In this document: positions 20,200 through 33,690 of the stretch, one piece after another
How positions within the stretch are numbered: position 1 is the stretch's first letter
How the letters are laid out: every line of letters starts with the position of its first letter
NCBI RefSeq assembly: GCF_037126465.1
Contig: NC_088204.1
Location: 15,506,804 to 15,570,803, forward strand
Direction: 5' to 3'
Source of the DNA: Ornithodoros turicata
Taxonomy: Eukaryota > Arthropoda > Arachnida > Ixodida > Argasidae
DNA: 64,000 nt
Notes under the pieces: model-generated
Database searches by the model: none
What the model saw: only the letters and a program-made list of their open reading frames with translations
Told to the model about the DNA's origin: nothing
Position numbers and translations under genes: made by a program

Positions 20200-23100
20200 A
20201 ATTACAGCCACACGGAACAAACATTGATGGGTTGTCGTACTTCGATAGATGCGATTGATATGATCATGCACGCACTGTTAAACGCGTTGTACCGCAGCCA
20301 GGAGAATGAAAGGAAAAAAAAAAGAGAATGAGGATGCCGGCATCAAACTCTGACGTCAGACGTTGTCCATAGTCTCACTGTCCGCGGCTCATTTCTTTCT
20401 TTTGTGTTAGCACTTTTTTGCCATACGCCATTGTTGTTTCTCAACAGAGTTCCCTTTTGTTCCCTACGTGCCCTTTCCTCTTCCTTCGTATTCAATTTTT
20501 CCCGTCAAAATTTCCCCTTCTGAAACCAACTGGCGAAAAATCGTCCTCGTCAAGAAAAAAAAAAAAAAAACAAAGAAACGCCGTCCTCTAACGTTAGAAG
20601 TTTCATGGCGAAAAAAAAAAAACGGATTCCATAAAAAAAAAACGCATTAAAGAGTCATTAAATACTAATGCCATGCGCATAAATACGTACATCGATATCA
20701 CAGCACGCACGACAAAGCGATAAATCAATCATCACGACTAAAAAAAGTCTCCACCTGCCGTCCCGTGCAGTCGCAGAAGCACCTTCGAAAACTGTCGTCT
20801 GCAAAGCATTTTCCGATTTTATCATCGCACTGTTCCATAGTTATAACTCTTTTAGCATATTTTTGAGTATGAAAACGGCAGACGCGCATAAGGGACGTGT
20901 ACCATGCTGGAAAAGAGAACGAGGGTGAATAAAACACAACAAAACAACGTCGTAAAACGCGTACCGCTGCCAGCTATATTGGAATTCGCTGGCGAAAGGC
21001 TTCAAATCAGACTATATCGAAACCGAAACATAAATAAATACCTTCCTTTACTTCACCCCTCTCGAAACGCTTTTTCCGTCCCTAATCTGATTTGGAGGAG
21101 CATTCGGCAGCCGTATTTTTTATTTATTCGTCCGCTTTCTAAAAGTGTGTAGTTTTCCAAGAAAATGGCTAATTTATATCTCCTTCGCGACGAAAACGAA
21201 TTGCCCGACCAATGAAAATAGCGAGAGGCTGAGAAAATAATACGCTCAAACAAACACTTTCTAAAAGGGGTCTTTATAAAGCGAAATCTCGAAGTCGCTC
21301 GAGGGGGAATTTAGTGTGGAAGCCTCGGAACAGCAAACGCTGGCCAGTTCCTGAGAGGGGGCAATACAAAGCGTCAACCTGAACGGAAGGAACACGGAGT
21401 GGGTTAATTTGTACAGCTTTTATTTTTTTTTTTTTTTAATATGCCAGCCTGCTAAAGCATTAGGGACCGCAAACGTCGACAGCCGGGTCCGTCTTATGTG
21501 ACCTGTCACCTGTGCCACAACGACGTAGCCAGGCGGTTTACAGTACGGTGAAATTGTGTAATCACCACAGTAAGAATGAAAAAAAAAAAAAATCTGTTCC
21601 ACAAAATACTATGTTTATAGCAACAAAAACGTTAACAGCGTTCCAAAAAGAGCTGCACAATATCCGAAGATGACTTTTTTTTCTTGTTTTTCTTTTTTTT
21701 TTTTTCTCAATGCTGGCCGCGTCGGACTGAAATTTTACCTGCCTGAGGCACACGTCAATACACGTCATGGGAAGCCATCTTATCCTGCACATGCACCTGC
21801 AATGTTCCGTCTAACATCCACCTAAACTGCATAGCGAGATGAAGCTTCTTCCGAGCTCACCATTTACCACGGCATAAAGCAAGAGAGGCCATCCTTCTGC
21901 TCCCCCCCCCCCCCTCCAGTTCTCCCCATCACATACTTGGCCCGACTTGTGCAGCAGAACAACAACATTGGAAGTCTTGTCCAACATTTACGGTTCCTGC
22001 ACACCAAACATCCCCCCGTCACATATTGCGACCATATCAAACCTCCGACATGGCACCCAAGCTCATCAACTCCATGACCCCTTTTTTGCAGACGAGAAGA
22101 AATGACTACCAGGACTTTCTCGCACCCTGAACTTGTAAGACACACACGCCGTAAGGAATGTTATCGTTCAATCGGGCCCGCCGATCTCTGCTTCTTTTTT
22201 TACCTCACTCTATCGCTGTCTTTCCGCACTATTTCATGATGCGGAAGGCGATCTAACCGACGACGACGACGAAGGCCCACGGTTACCAATGGGGCTGCAA
22301 GAAAAACGACCGAAAACCGCGGGGGGAGTGGACGCCGGGGCGATCCCTGTATCTGCTGGTCGCATCGGTCAGGCCGCCATGTTCAAGAAGGAACGGCAAT
22401 TGGCGCGTGGTCATTTTGATTTACGCTATCTTCAGGATAGCTGTCCTTCCATCCGGAAAAAGAAGCAACAGCAGCCGTTAGTAGAGGGACGGCGAAATAT
22501 CGCTGGCTTCCCCGGTCGTCGGCAAAAGAATAACTTCCAAAGAATGTCGCGTCCCCATCCCGTGCTGTCTTTCCACGGCATGGTTGCCTCGTGGAAAATG
22601 GGGTATTGTGCTTCAGCGCGATAAAGAGCACTTCTCTTTATTTTAAAAAGGGGGAGTGGGGAGCGACAAGATAATTGTGGGCCACAAATCCAGACTCTCT
22701 TAGCAGAATGACTTTTCTCAAAGACGACAGACAACGTTGGGAAACAACTGGCGGCAGCGTGGTGTAAAAAGTAATAATTCAGTATAATGCTATCATTCAC
22801 GCGCGTATCTGATCATAGCGACATTTTCTTTTTCTTTTTCATCTCATGAACGATTTGTCATCGGCCTCTTTCCGAAGCAAGCGGGGGAGGGTCTTGAAAT
22901 TGGCTTCGTAACCACTGGATATAACACTTTTCTTTCTTTCTTTTTTTTTTTTTTTGCGGCAGACGTGACGACTTGGGAATACAGAGAAAGGAAAGAGATT
23001 GGCTTTGGGATGGAAGGGACAATGGAAGAGGCGGGAAAGAAGAGGGAGAGAGCGTTCAATTGGTCGAAGAATCGAATCAGGAGCTACGGTTTCTTTTTTC

Positions 23101-23387
23101 TTCCCCCCCTTTTTTTTTTTTTTTTTGTGCATGTCGATAGATTACGTTTTCGACAATGCGTCACCTCTTGTGTGGCGGCAACTGAAAGAAACTGGCTGGA
23201 CGCATGACTCTTGGATGACGTCTGCTGGTATGGTTATCTGCAGCGACGTTAAGAGGGTTTACGGGAGCTTAAAACAACGGTTATCCTAGAGCCGACCATT
23301 ACCTCAAAAACAAACACACAAAAAGCGAGAGAAACGAGCAATTCAGTCGCAAATCAGGCTGTTTGGCGAACGTAAAAAGAGAACTTA
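20200..23387. other. No gene recognised
   Basis: Several A/T homopolymer tracts (20550-20570, 21420-21440, 21690-21715, 22940-22955) and CpG-richer patches around 22260-22620 are present. Open frames here are short, interrupted by homopolymers, and match no family I know. A C-rich tract lies at 21902-21914. Confidence 0.5.
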
Positions 23388-23621
23388 ACACTAAAAATAG
23401 AACTTCACCACGTAGCACGCTCTACGCCAACCACTGCTACGAATGATAGAGTTATCGCTTCTGATTCGAAGAGACAGTGGGGGCGTACCCCCTTGATGTA
23501 AAAAAGAAAAAAGAAAAGGTGTACCCCCCTTTCTTCTCTCTTCGGATCAGAAGCGATAACCCTATCATTCGTATGGTTGGCGTAGAGCGTGCTATGCGAT
23601 GAAGTTCTGCTTTTAGGATGT
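23388..23621. mobile_element. Foldback family F1, copy 2
   Basis: The ends ACACTAAAAATAGAACTTC and the complement ACATCCTAAAAGCAGAACTTC are inverted. The arms pair through TTCACCACGTAGCACGCTC, GAATGATAGAGTTATCGCTTC and GGTGTACCCCC around an A-rich centre near 23505. Confidence 0.85.
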
Positions 23622-24837
23622 AGACCCTGCATGTCCATTTGCGTATGTTTTTATAACGAAATATTATGTCATACTTTGGCTATCTTAATAACAGGCAAAA
23701 CAGGGGAAGGCTCACCGAACCGAGCTCACAGGTCTACAAAAGCTACGCAATCATGCCTGTGTATTCTGAAATCCCCTTTATCACGTGCTTGGAGGCCGTG
23801 ACGTCACAGTGACAGTGCACGTGCCCAATTCGTTCCTACTGGTTACCTCAAGCACACAACCTCTCGCTCATGGAGGGCACCGGTAGTTTAGCGCACCGTA
23901 AGCCCTACGAGCACTTCAATCCTTCATGATACACACTTACAGGGTGTTGTGACGGGTCATCCCAGCTTATCTCAGATAAACGTAAAAGACGGTTATTTGC
24001 GTCGATGTGAACCTGCATTTAAAAGTTTCATAGCGAAGAGGGTAACAGAAGCGGAGAAAATGGGCACCGGGAATACCGAAACTCATGCGCGGCTCTGACA
24101 TCACAGCGTTCGCTGCCACAAGTGAAGCAGCGCATGAGAAGTCAGGTGGTTACGGTTGCCAATGGGAATGGACGCAAATCTTAGACCTGTGACGTCTGCG
24201 CTTCGCTCGGGAGTGTGTTCGAGGGCTTGTATCTCGCTAAGTACGACACGTAGAATATTTTTTTTTTCATGAATATTCTGGCATGCAGTACAATGCGTCC
24301 ATGCTGTAATGACCCACATGTATAAAAGAGTCCCAACCCCTAAGGACCCCTAAGTGCCGCTAAGGACTTAAATCACGTGTCTTGAGAATTCTCAATGGCG
24401 CCCTGTTTCCCGATCCCACCAGTCACGCATGTCACGCATGTCACGCGCTCAAATTGTGCCTGCCGTTCGCAAGGCGCGCCTGCAAACACTGCACGGCGAG
24501 CAGTCATGAACAGAGAATAAGAATGCCTCGTACGGCCAAGTGGACCCGACGAACGAAACAAGCCAGCGGACGGAGTATCACGAGAGAGGAGATCTGCGGC
24601 AGGGTTATTATTCTCCTATATACCATCAAGGCACAGTAGCAACGTTTTGCGCACAGCGCCTGCGGGATTGTCTGTACGAGCGCATTACGACTGATTGTCG
24701 GTCGCTGCATTGACAGAGGATGCGACGATATCTTCGATGCGCGGATATCCTATTGCGATATAGTTCCACAAGAACGGAAACTGTGCACGTGCGGGATGTC
24801 TCACCTAACGCGTCAAAAAGAAAAAAAGAAAATGTAT

Positions 24838-25998
24838 GTGTGAAAATTATGAGGTCAACGGTATTTGTCTACGTCAAACTTTTCCTAGGACTTATGAGCA
24901 GATGGATAGATTTTCAGTAGCGTAAATTTGAATTTTTTAAATTGAACTCCGAAATTTACAACTTCAACATGACTTTTTTTGTTGCCAGAAACAGGAAGCC
25001 CATGTCGTATGTATCATTACGAAACACATTCCCGGCTACAATGGTAACAGCTAAAAAAAAAGCAATAATAATAAATTGAGCGCGCCCGCGGTTTTCGCGT
25101 TTTTCCCAGGTTTGGGTACCGGAAACGAGGAACGGCAATTACCGAAATTCAACATGGAACGGAAACAAAATTGTTTTAGTTTCTACTACCAGAAACCGAA
25201 ACGGAAACGAAATTCAAAAGTGGTAACGTTAACGGAAACCAAATTCGCAGGTCGTTTCCCTCAGTGTTTTCGCGTTAATGTGAAAATTATATATATCCGC
25301 ACTATTCTTCCAGTCATCATTCATTCATTCGTTTATTTTCGAGACTTACTTTCGTGTTGAGCCCACTGCGCAGCAAGGTGGACGCGAAAGTTTTGGATGA
25401 CGTGTTATTTTTGCGCACGAGCGGAGACTTTTGAAACTTACAGGGCATGTATTTCAGCAACCTAGAGAGGCATCTACTTGCGGTGTGTAAGATTCGTGAC
25501 AAACTTTGCATTAAAGTCTTTAGTGTGTGTTTGGTGTGTCTGTCCTTTTGCATCCATTATGTAACTAGAACACCTGACATGAAAAAGCCAAAACCAGACA
25601 GTACGAGTTCCGGATGAGTAACAGAAACTACCAAAATTACCTCGGAAACAGAAACAGCTACCGAAAATCGTCCAGAAACGGAAACGAAAAGCCGAGTTTT
25701 TCAGTTACCGGAAACAATATTTTCGGTAATCAACCCTGGTTTTTCTCAGCTGTTACCATTGTAGTAGAGTATGTATTTTGTAATAAAATGAGATAAACCC
25801 GACATGCGCCTTTTGTTCCTGGCAAAAGAAACGTTAGGCTGACTTGGCTATATAGTTTCAGGGTTCAATTCAAAAAGAGGGAGAGAGAGAGATAATTTTT
25901 CACTACTGGAAATTAGTAAAAGCGCTCGTAACTCGTGGCAAAAATTCCCCACAGAGAAATCCCGTTGACCTCATAATTTTCAGTCAAGCAGATTTTTA
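24838..25998. mobile_element. Large foldback element with GGAAACGG-word interior
   Basis: Arms of about 210-260 bp (24838-25052 and 25741-25998) are inverted. They share TGAAAATTATGAGGTCAACGG, ATTGAACTC.GAAAT, CATGTCG and CTACAATGGTAACAGCT. Between them lie two blocks iterating CGGAAACGGAAACGAAA (25095-25250, 25605-25735) and a non-repetitive middle. It is non-coding. Confidence 0.8.
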
Positions 25999-25999
25999 A

Positions 26000-28900
26000 A
26001 GATATTTTTGTGACACGCTAAGTGTCACAATGTACACACATCTCCAAGCTCTATTGCGCTCCAAAATACAAACTAAGAACTATTTAATCACAAATTACGA
26101 TACTTTAAAACAGATCCATAAGCAGTGACACTAAAATTGATTTCGCTCATCTCTTTGTGCTGCCATCTCAAACCTTTCTCTTCCCAGCTCCCCATAAAAA
26201 TATTTCCCTGGAAATGTAAGATCTGATTCGGTTTGAGTACCTTGTATTCTACTTAAAACATTTCATGTACAAAATCAGAAAATTACGCTCAGGTATAAAT
26301 CTTATAACGGTAACTGCTTCTGCCGTGTGAAACTCGGCTAGAAAATATAGACTTATGAAAAAAGAAAAAAAAAAAAAGACCAACCTCTTTTCCTTCGGAA
26401 CAGAGGTCAGGAGAATAACCACTAATGTTGGAATGAAAAATAAAAAGAATAAATGCGAAAGAAGCTGACACGATGATTTTTTTATATTTTTCCACGGTGG
26501 CTGGTTTAACGGGATCACCATTCGCTCCATAAAATTTTCACCGATATTCCTGTGTGCACTCTTGCCACTACGAGACAAAGAAAAGAGAAAGGTACGTCTT
26601 ACATAGATAGGTGAACACATTGTAACAGAAAAGAAAACATGAAAGTGTACGGGGAAATGACCCTGGCTACCATCGCGGTCATCATCCGACAAATGGATTT
26701 TATGACAGATACTACGATGAAAAACTATTGCTGAGGCTTGCCCTGAGGCGCTTTTTGAACGAGAGGGTAAAAACAGGAGACTGGAGTACAAGAAAAAGGA
26801 AATGAAAGTGGTGGAATGGAGGTAAAAATCCGCCGTTCCACCACTTGCCTCTTTTTTCTTTTCTTGGTACAATGTACATGAGTCTCCTGTGTACCAGACC
26901 GAGTCCTGGGACTTCGCTCAGATACTTTTCAGAGCAATCACTTCCTTCCAGAACCTACTTTTAGAAGAACCTAGTTTTTTTAAAGATACGTTTCATAACC
27001 TTCGGCTTCAGTTCCGTCATACAAAGTCCTAACGAACTCCTTCCAAGTCAGTGTGAGTATCTGAATCTGCCCGCAGTTAATCAGCGTCTGTAATTTCCCC
27101 CCCTGTTCTATATCCATTCATCCAAATATCTGTAACTCGTGTTAGCCAGGTAGCAATCGTTAGGGTCGCTAGTCAGCTTGTACCAATATATAAAGCACCT
27201 TGTAGAGTCCCTTGTAGCGTACGGCGGAGCTTGGACACGACTGTCGTCTGCAACGTTTCACTCATTCGGGCAATAAACTAAAATATTAGCCAGTATTATT
27301 AGATCGAACTGTGGTACACGAGAACTGTTTTCCATGATAAACCGATCACCTTATTCCTTCGAAGTGGCTGAAATCGCGTTGCCCATACTTATTTGATTTT
27401 TGTATAAACGCTTGTGATCTGCTAGAACTCTTCCTTCTTGCGTATGTGGAGCCAATTTTCTCATTTTTTTTTCTTTTTATAATCAACCAATCAATATTCC
27501 TTCTTTGCCGTGTGTTCGGCGGTATTATGCCACGAAATGTAGACATCACGAGTCGGCGGACTCTTCGATGTCTACTCCTTTCTCCCTGCCGAGCAGAGGA
27601 AGGGCGCCAAGTTTCACGTCTAAACTACAAGTGTGAACACGCCTTATAATTCACCCCAATTCACAGCAATTACGTGCCTTACAACGTTTACAGTGTTGGC
27701 CTATATCTAGTGCGACCCCATAGCGACCGATCAACGCATACCCAACAAAAACACCGCCTTGTAAGTAGCTCACCCATTTGATAACGTCGAGCGTCATCAT
27801 CAGTAAAAACGATAAGCGAAATCGTGGGAGGGAAACCTGTTTTATCTACACTGCCGTTAGGCCTATACAGAGCCTCCCGCCTTTATGAAATTCCATCTTT
27901 TACGATGCCACCAGCAAAGCGACTATTGGTCCGACGCTGGAAAATGGCCTCGGGGGGGGGGGGGGGGGGGTTCAACTCCGTGGCGCATCGAAAGTGAACA
28001 GGCCTCGTTAATTCTACACTTGAGGCCAAAAGGTAATAAGGTCATCGAGAGCCACCATATAGTGCGTCATTTATTTATTTATTTTTGCCTTCATATTCGT
28101 TACGTGTTTGTGGGACGACGAAAAATTTGGTTCTATATATTGTTCCGTCTCCTTTACGCTGCCGAAAGTCGGTGCCGTGAAAATTTGATATAAATTCCGT
28201 TGGGGCTTCAAGATCGGCACACTTGGGCCGCTTTATAACGTGTGTACATGTACGAACAAATAAAAATCACTTCATACTTCATGAAGTGCACATAGCAGAT
28301 TTGCAGCAACGTACATACATCGCAACGTACATTATTGTACAGCTCCCGTTAACTTTAATAATAACACTGGAAAAAATTCGGTCTCCTTTCTGAGCGCGAT
28401 AGCAGCCACAGTGGGGGCACTGGGGGAATGTTAAGTGAACAAAATCCTTGCGTTAAACTAACAGAATACTTTTATTCAATTAAGATTTCCTTATGGCCCT
28501 AAGGGTTGCTGTAATCGCGTTTCCAGTGTTATTAATAAGGTTGACGAGAGCTGTACGTTGCACAGCAAAACAGATATCCTACCACTGATAAAATGGAAAG
28601 CAGCCCTACGAGAACTTTTTGCCCCCGACGCCGCCACTTTGTAGAAATAAGTAAATAAATAAGACATCATGCAGAGCAGCGCTGCGAGCACAGTGTGAGG
28701 GGGGGGGGGGGCATATACTAACAGTACCCGATATTTTCACAGTTGTCCCCATAGAACGAACCAGGAGTGTAGTGAGAATGGACACGAAGATCAGGAAAAT
28801 GCGCTGTGACACTGAGGACAGCAATATTCGAGACTTTTAGCACCCATTCCTTCTAGAATGGGGGGAGGCACATTCATACACTTAGTATCCATACTCTACT

Positions 28901-29500
28901 TAACTTTTTCGTACTCAGGAACACGAAGTCATCTCAAGATGACCGACAAAGGAGAGTCTTGTGGTCCATCAGCGGAGCCGTGTCCACAGACTGAATTTGT
29001 CCCTAGAGAGAGCCCCAGCACCTGTCACCGCGTCCTTACTGTAACACCCTCGCACAACGGACTGTGTCGAGATCTAATTTTCGTCCCTTTAAAACCTGCA
29101 CCCCTAGAGGAATAGAGTAACGGGGAAAGAACCAGTGCTGTCTGTCGCTTCCCGTTCGTCCGATGCTTTCAATAATCTTAAGAGGTCGAAAGACGGAGAA
29201 AAGCTGTATCGATTGGTTTGTCCGTCGATGGCTGCCGAGGCTTGGAATACGCAGTGCCCAAAAAGAAACGCCCCCAAAAAAGGAAACAGCTTCCGACATG
29301 TTTCGGAGGCACAGTCGAATATTCATCGATGCAAGTCAGTCTGAACGTGTGTCTCTCGCGTCACGTACGGGTATGCGCTGTTCGGATGTATAGCTTCGTA
29401 CCAACAGCACAAAAGAAAGACATATTATTATATTGACATATTGCGTATGCATGTCACTGTGATATCTTCGACTGTTCCTGTTGGTACACTCGCACAACTG
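26000..29500. other. No gene recognised
   Basis: A non-repetitive-looking, AT-rich spacer with a G run at 27952-27970 and another at 28699-28710. The open frame on the minus strand at 26249-26872 is low in complexity (F/S/K-rich) with no family resemblance. Confidence 0.5.
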
Positions 29501-29511
29501 ACTTATGTTAC

Positions 29512-29572
29512 CGCGGCCTCGATGGGTCGGGGACGCATTGGCCATGAAGGTCACGGGTTCGACTCCCTAAAC
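29512..29572 (+). repeat. tRNA-like (pol III box B) sequence, possible SINE head
   Basis: GGTTCGACTCC at 29547-29557 fits the RNA polymerase III box B consensus, and GGCCTCGATGGGTCGG upstream could be a degenerate box A. No acceptor stem can be formed convincingly, so it is not a tRNA gene. A SINE remnant is the simplest reading. Confidence 0.3.
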
Positions 29573-29626
29573 CTGCGACGAAAAAGTTGCTTCCCTCGTT
29601 CATTTCGGTAAACAGTTCCACAATAA

Positions 29627-29772
29627 CCCAAGCAGCAAAATGTACTGAAAGTCGGGTGCAATAGGGGTGGACGGGTAGGTGGAAGCCCTTGAACAGACTC
29701 GTGAAACTAAGGAACATCGATAAGACACATACCGTCCACCCCTATTGCACTCGACTTTCAGTACTGCTTGGG
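29627..29772. mobile_element. Short foldback MITE
   Basis: The ends CCCAAGCAG and CTGCTTGGG are inverted. The arms share TACTGAAAGTCG(G/A)GTGCAAT and AGGGGTGGACGG around a ~55-nt centre. It is 146 bp and non-coding. Confidence 0.8.
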
Positions 29773-30031
29773 AAGTGACCCTGGTTTAACCACCCCTATC
29801 AATATTTATAACGGGAAGGGGTGGAGGGATACGTTTACTGAAAAACGGAAGGGAGGAAAGGTTAGTCAGGCGTAGTTAGACTTGCTGTTCATTAAAAAAA
29901 AAAAAGAAGAAGATAGGAACAGGAGGCTTTTTTTTAACTGCCTGTGGTGGAACGTATTTCCATGGTCCACGTTAAAGGTGGTGTCCGCGAGGAATCCGAA
30001 ATTCTAAAGTTAATCTGATATCCATTTGGAG

Positions 30032-30160
30032 TCGGCCCAGGACGCATACTAACCCCCCTGTCCCCCGCTCCTTCCTGCTATCCTCTCTCCGTCTGTACAC
30101 ATCTGTACGTCGCTCATAGCCACAGTTGCTTCGCGGCGCTAACACCCAATAAAAAAAAAA
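30032..30160 (+). mobile_element. tRNA-derived SINE, 5'-short copy with 13-bp target duplication
   Basis: The sequence runs from CGGCCCAGGACGCATACTAA to GGCGCTAACACCCAAT and an A10 tail. The direct repeat TATCCATTTGGAG is perfect at 30019-30031 and 30161-30173. This is the mark of a LINE-mobilised insertion, and it looks recent. The tRNA-like head is missing. Confidence 0.92.
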
Positions 30161-30179
30161 TATCCATTTGGAGATGTCT

Positions 30180-31545
30180 TCCAAGAAGGAAACAAAAAAG
30201 TTAAAAGGTTCGCAAAATTCGTTCGTATTTTTTCATAAAACATCGAAAACATCCAATTCGAAACCAACTGCCAGCTTCCGGCTGAAACGGCCTTTCCCTG
30301 CTTCGCCTCTTCCGGTGGCGTAATTGGCATTGCCAGCGAGATTCCCAATCGCTCAGCTGACGGCGTCGCCAATCTGGTTGCGAACCGATTTCATCGAAAG
30401 CATCTAACGCAGACGTTTCTAGCGACTGTTCGGCAGCAGATTGCGGGTCGGAAGACCGCATTTTGTGACGGACAACCCGCCTTCATAACCGACCCCAGTG
30501 ACGTCGGTCCGCACGCTGTTGCCTGAATTCAGCCGGGATCGCGCAGCCGGCTGCAAAATCCGATTAAATTCATTTTCCAAACTTCCCGACTTTGTCAGAA
30601 TGAAATATTCCGGTTCCATGTATTTCAGGCACCCACTATTCCCATCGCACCTTCAGTTCAACTGCATTTTTGTCCGGACACCCCATGGAAACCAACGCAA
30701 AGTTACAGCAATTCGTAGAAAAATATAGAAAGTCACAATCAATATGACAATATGTGCTAATATAGCAGACGACACGTTTCTCTTGTATATTGCGTGCTCT
30801 TCTGCAATCCACTGCGTGCTGACATGAGGTGAGAGGAAGGTAAGGCAGTCATGTCGCAAGACAAACACAAGAGACTTGATCGAACCAATAATATGACCAG
30901 GGCGGATCTCATTTTCTGCCAACACTTCGGCATCAAATATAACAGCCGGTATAAGAGCCCTCAGTCCAGGAAGGGCCAACACAAGGAGAGCTTTGTGCAA
31001 GCACCGTCCCGGTGTAAACACGTCATTGTCGTACACGCTTCAATAGAATTGAGCTATATAAGCTCGTATATCTCTCCTATATTGCACTCTCGGTCGGGGC
31101 ACCGGACTGTCCGCATCTTTTCGAGCTGCCGAGGCACGCGGGAATTCCTCGGTCTGTGCAAACAACCCTGAACAAATATCAACGCAACGCTGTGTGATAA
31201 GAAGTAATGAATGTGTGTCGTCGTCTTCCTCCGCTCCTCCTCCCCTTCCTGACACTACATTGAGCAAGAAATGCGACGTCTCAATACCTGGCCCTGTTGC
31301 TCCTTACGGGGGTCCTGCGCGTCAGGCCTAGCAGGCAGGAAAGAGGACTTCTAGCCGTCGGAATTGTTTGAAATCTATGGGTATGGCTACTAAGACCCTG
31401 AAACAACAGGTATGCGAGAAGATCATGCACATCAAAGACGGAGAGAGAGAGAGAGATGAACGGGTATCAATAGTGACCCTGACGTGATGCGGCTTTTCCA
31501 CGTTGCACCATTGCATGCGGTGAAGCTGCTTTGCAGGGCAGTCGC
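30180..31545. other. CpG-rich non-repetitive stretch, no gene recognised
   Basis: From about 30250 to 31270 the sequence is richer in CpG and lacks the listed repeat families. Overlapping open frames occur on both strands but none resembles a known protein. It could be a promoter/first-exon region of an unidentified gene; this is not supported further. Confidence 0.3.
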
Positions 31546-31548
31546 TTT

Positions 31549-31665
31549 TTCTTTTTACTCCGGTGTTAGCGCCGCGTAGCAACTGTGGCTCTGAGCGACT
31601 CACGGACGTGGACAGGTGGAGAGAGGACAGCAGGAAGGAGTCAGAGGGGTTAGTGGGACCGGGGG
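31549..31665 (-). mobile_element. SINE fragment
   Basis: On the minus strand this is the 3' part of the SINE. In plus sense it reads TTAGCGCCGCGTAGCAACTG, then GGAGAGAGGACAGCAGGAAG. It is truncated on the head side. Confidence 0.7.
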
Positions 31666-33042
31666 TGCAGCACAGATCGACCCGTCATTTTGACGAAATG
31701 CCTTCTATCTTGTGAGTGGTCGTCAATGAAATCGGCTTCAAAATGAATTATCCCAGTTAGGTTTTCCTTTAGAGCAGCCGGTGAGTAGAAAGTTACACAG
31801 CAACAATTGGCAGCCTCATATGTCAAAGTCAGCCTCCGTGAATGGAATTTGGGAAAGAAAAAACATGGACATGCCGGCTGCTCCATAGTACTCATTGCTG
31901 CAGGCAAATGAAGGTATTGAAGTTCAAAGGAGAGAGAGAGAGAAAAGAAGAGAAGGATGGTGACCTCGGCGACAGACTGACTGACAAAAAATTCTTAACG
32001 AACGAAAAATAAGAGGACCCAACATACAAAGAACCTCCAAAGTCCAAATATTTTGTCTGCCACGATATATCATGACGAAAGTACATCCGAGCATCCAATC
32101 CCAATTAATATCAAAATCAATCAATATTACAGGCCACTGCCTCCCTGCTCGCACAAGCGACCTTGCCTTGACCTTCGCCATGATCTTTCTTTAGGGTACT
32201 TCACCGGTGCAGCATCAGTTCCAATCACTACTAATCCACACGAGCTCCTAATGCCTTCATCCGCGCACACACGACTGAACAGCATGACGCGAATAACCCA
32301 TCCGCCCGTCCAGACGACAGGACGCCGCGGTGCGGAGGACTTGGGACATTTTCATTTTGGACGCCAATTAAGTTCAAAGAACCAATCACGCGCGAGAATC
32401 ACTTAATTTGACCGAAAGTGGACGAGCGCCACCATGTGAGCAGCACTCACAGTAGCCAGTCACCAGAAAAGCCGCTGGCAAATCCATCGAATTAGACGAC
32501 ATCCATCGTGGAGTTCGATTTAATTAGATTTCCGGGTCAAAGGAGACAGCTCCATGTCAAGCGGTGGCTAATGCACACACAGCGTGTTTTAGAGGGAAGA
32601 TTCTTGCCCCGAGCAACGAACGCGTTCTGGTATTAACGACCTCCGCTGGAAATCGTCCAGAAACTGCGATGTTTGTTCACGAAATTGGTTCATTCGTGTT
32701 GGTACGTTTTATTTTGGTCATCTTTGGAATATGGCGTCGCCAGGCTAACGCAATGCATTCTGGACAGGTCCCTCGTCACACGTCAACATACACGTGACCA
32801 TAGAAACATGGCCGCGCATATGATCGGCGGGCAAACCGTTTGTGAACAACAGGCTCGCATTTTCTGTACGTCGTTTGTAATTTCTTTCGACCTTGCTAAA
32901 CTGGTTTAACCCGCCACCCAGGAGTAAAACAAGTAGATTGGCAAATGAGGCCTCATACTGCTGGCAACTCCCAAAGATGCGATGACGATCCCGTCAACAG
33001 GATGCGCGATGCGCTCTAGCTTCGGAGGAACATGCTGCTACC

Positions 33043-33330
33043 ATGTCGCGTAAAAAGCACCGTATAATATGGGAGGACCTCGATATTCCCAGTCGCGAAA
33101 TCCCCGATTTCGAAATTCGCGTTTACGAAACAAGGAAAATCAAGGAGAATGCTCGATTGCTTCGTAAGATGATATCCCGTGTTTTAAAAACCCGATACCA
33201 CTATTTAACCACTCAAATTCATTGGTTTTCGATGCCTGTCCAAGTTGTATTAGCGAACGAAAGCCACATTTTCGCAGCCGATAGGCTTATCACGTCGGAC
33301 ATTGAGGAAGAGCACGTAGTTTATTATTAG
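33043..33330 (+). CDS. Candidate single-exon gene, 95 aa, unknown
   Basis: An uninterrupted ATG-to-TAG frame of 95 codons has a favourable start context (CTACCATGTCG). The product is basic at the N-terminus (MSRKKHRIIWEDLD), has a K/R-rich middle and an acidic end (SDIEEEHVVYY). It has no signal peptide or membrane segment and I recognise no family. It lies outside the repeats, in a moderately CpG-rich area. It could be an initial exon, a small gene or a chance frame. Confidence 0.35.
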   Translation: MSRKKHRIIWEDLDIPSREIPDFEIRVYETRKIKENARLLRKMISRVLKTRYHYLTTQIHWFSMPVQVVLANESHIFAADRLITSDIEEEHVVYY

Positions 33331-33517
33331 GTCAGTCCAAGTTCGGTGTTTGCATTTTTACGTCCAGGTTAGTCTTAGTTCCCTTAGCAGTTTTCCGCAC
33401 GCGACTGTGCATTTTATAGTCAGATAACATTTATTTACAGTAGTTTATTTGGAAACGGTGATTTAGATCACTTTAGCATTCGCTCGGCGCTAAAATCAGT
33501 AGCGTATACTGCGTACA

Positions 33518-33690
33518 TGGCAGACGACACCATCCACCTTGTCGTCTGCTACAGAATATCTTGTGACTCAGTCGCAGGATACCCCCTGTGGTGAGAGGGG
33601 CACGAAAAGACATGTTTCGTGCATCCTCCGCTGGAATATTCTGAGGAATAGCTTGTTCGATTACACGGACACTGGCGTGTGTAGGGCATC
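33518..33690 (-). mobile_element. MITE family F3, fragment (inverted)
   Basis: GTCGTCTGCTACAGAATATC, AGTCGCAGGATA and GCACGAAAAGACATG match the F3 core in the opposite orientation. A C11 run follows at about 33711. Confidence 0.6.

Noticed and set aside
22289..22624. 111-codon plus frame with a good start (GCCGCCATG inside)
   Set aside because: No similarity recognised; the minus strand is equally open; CpG-rich composition makes long frames likely.
26249..26872. 207-codon open frame on the minus strand
   Set aside because: Low-complexity Phe/Ser/Lys-rich product from AT-rich DNA; no family resemblance or splice context.
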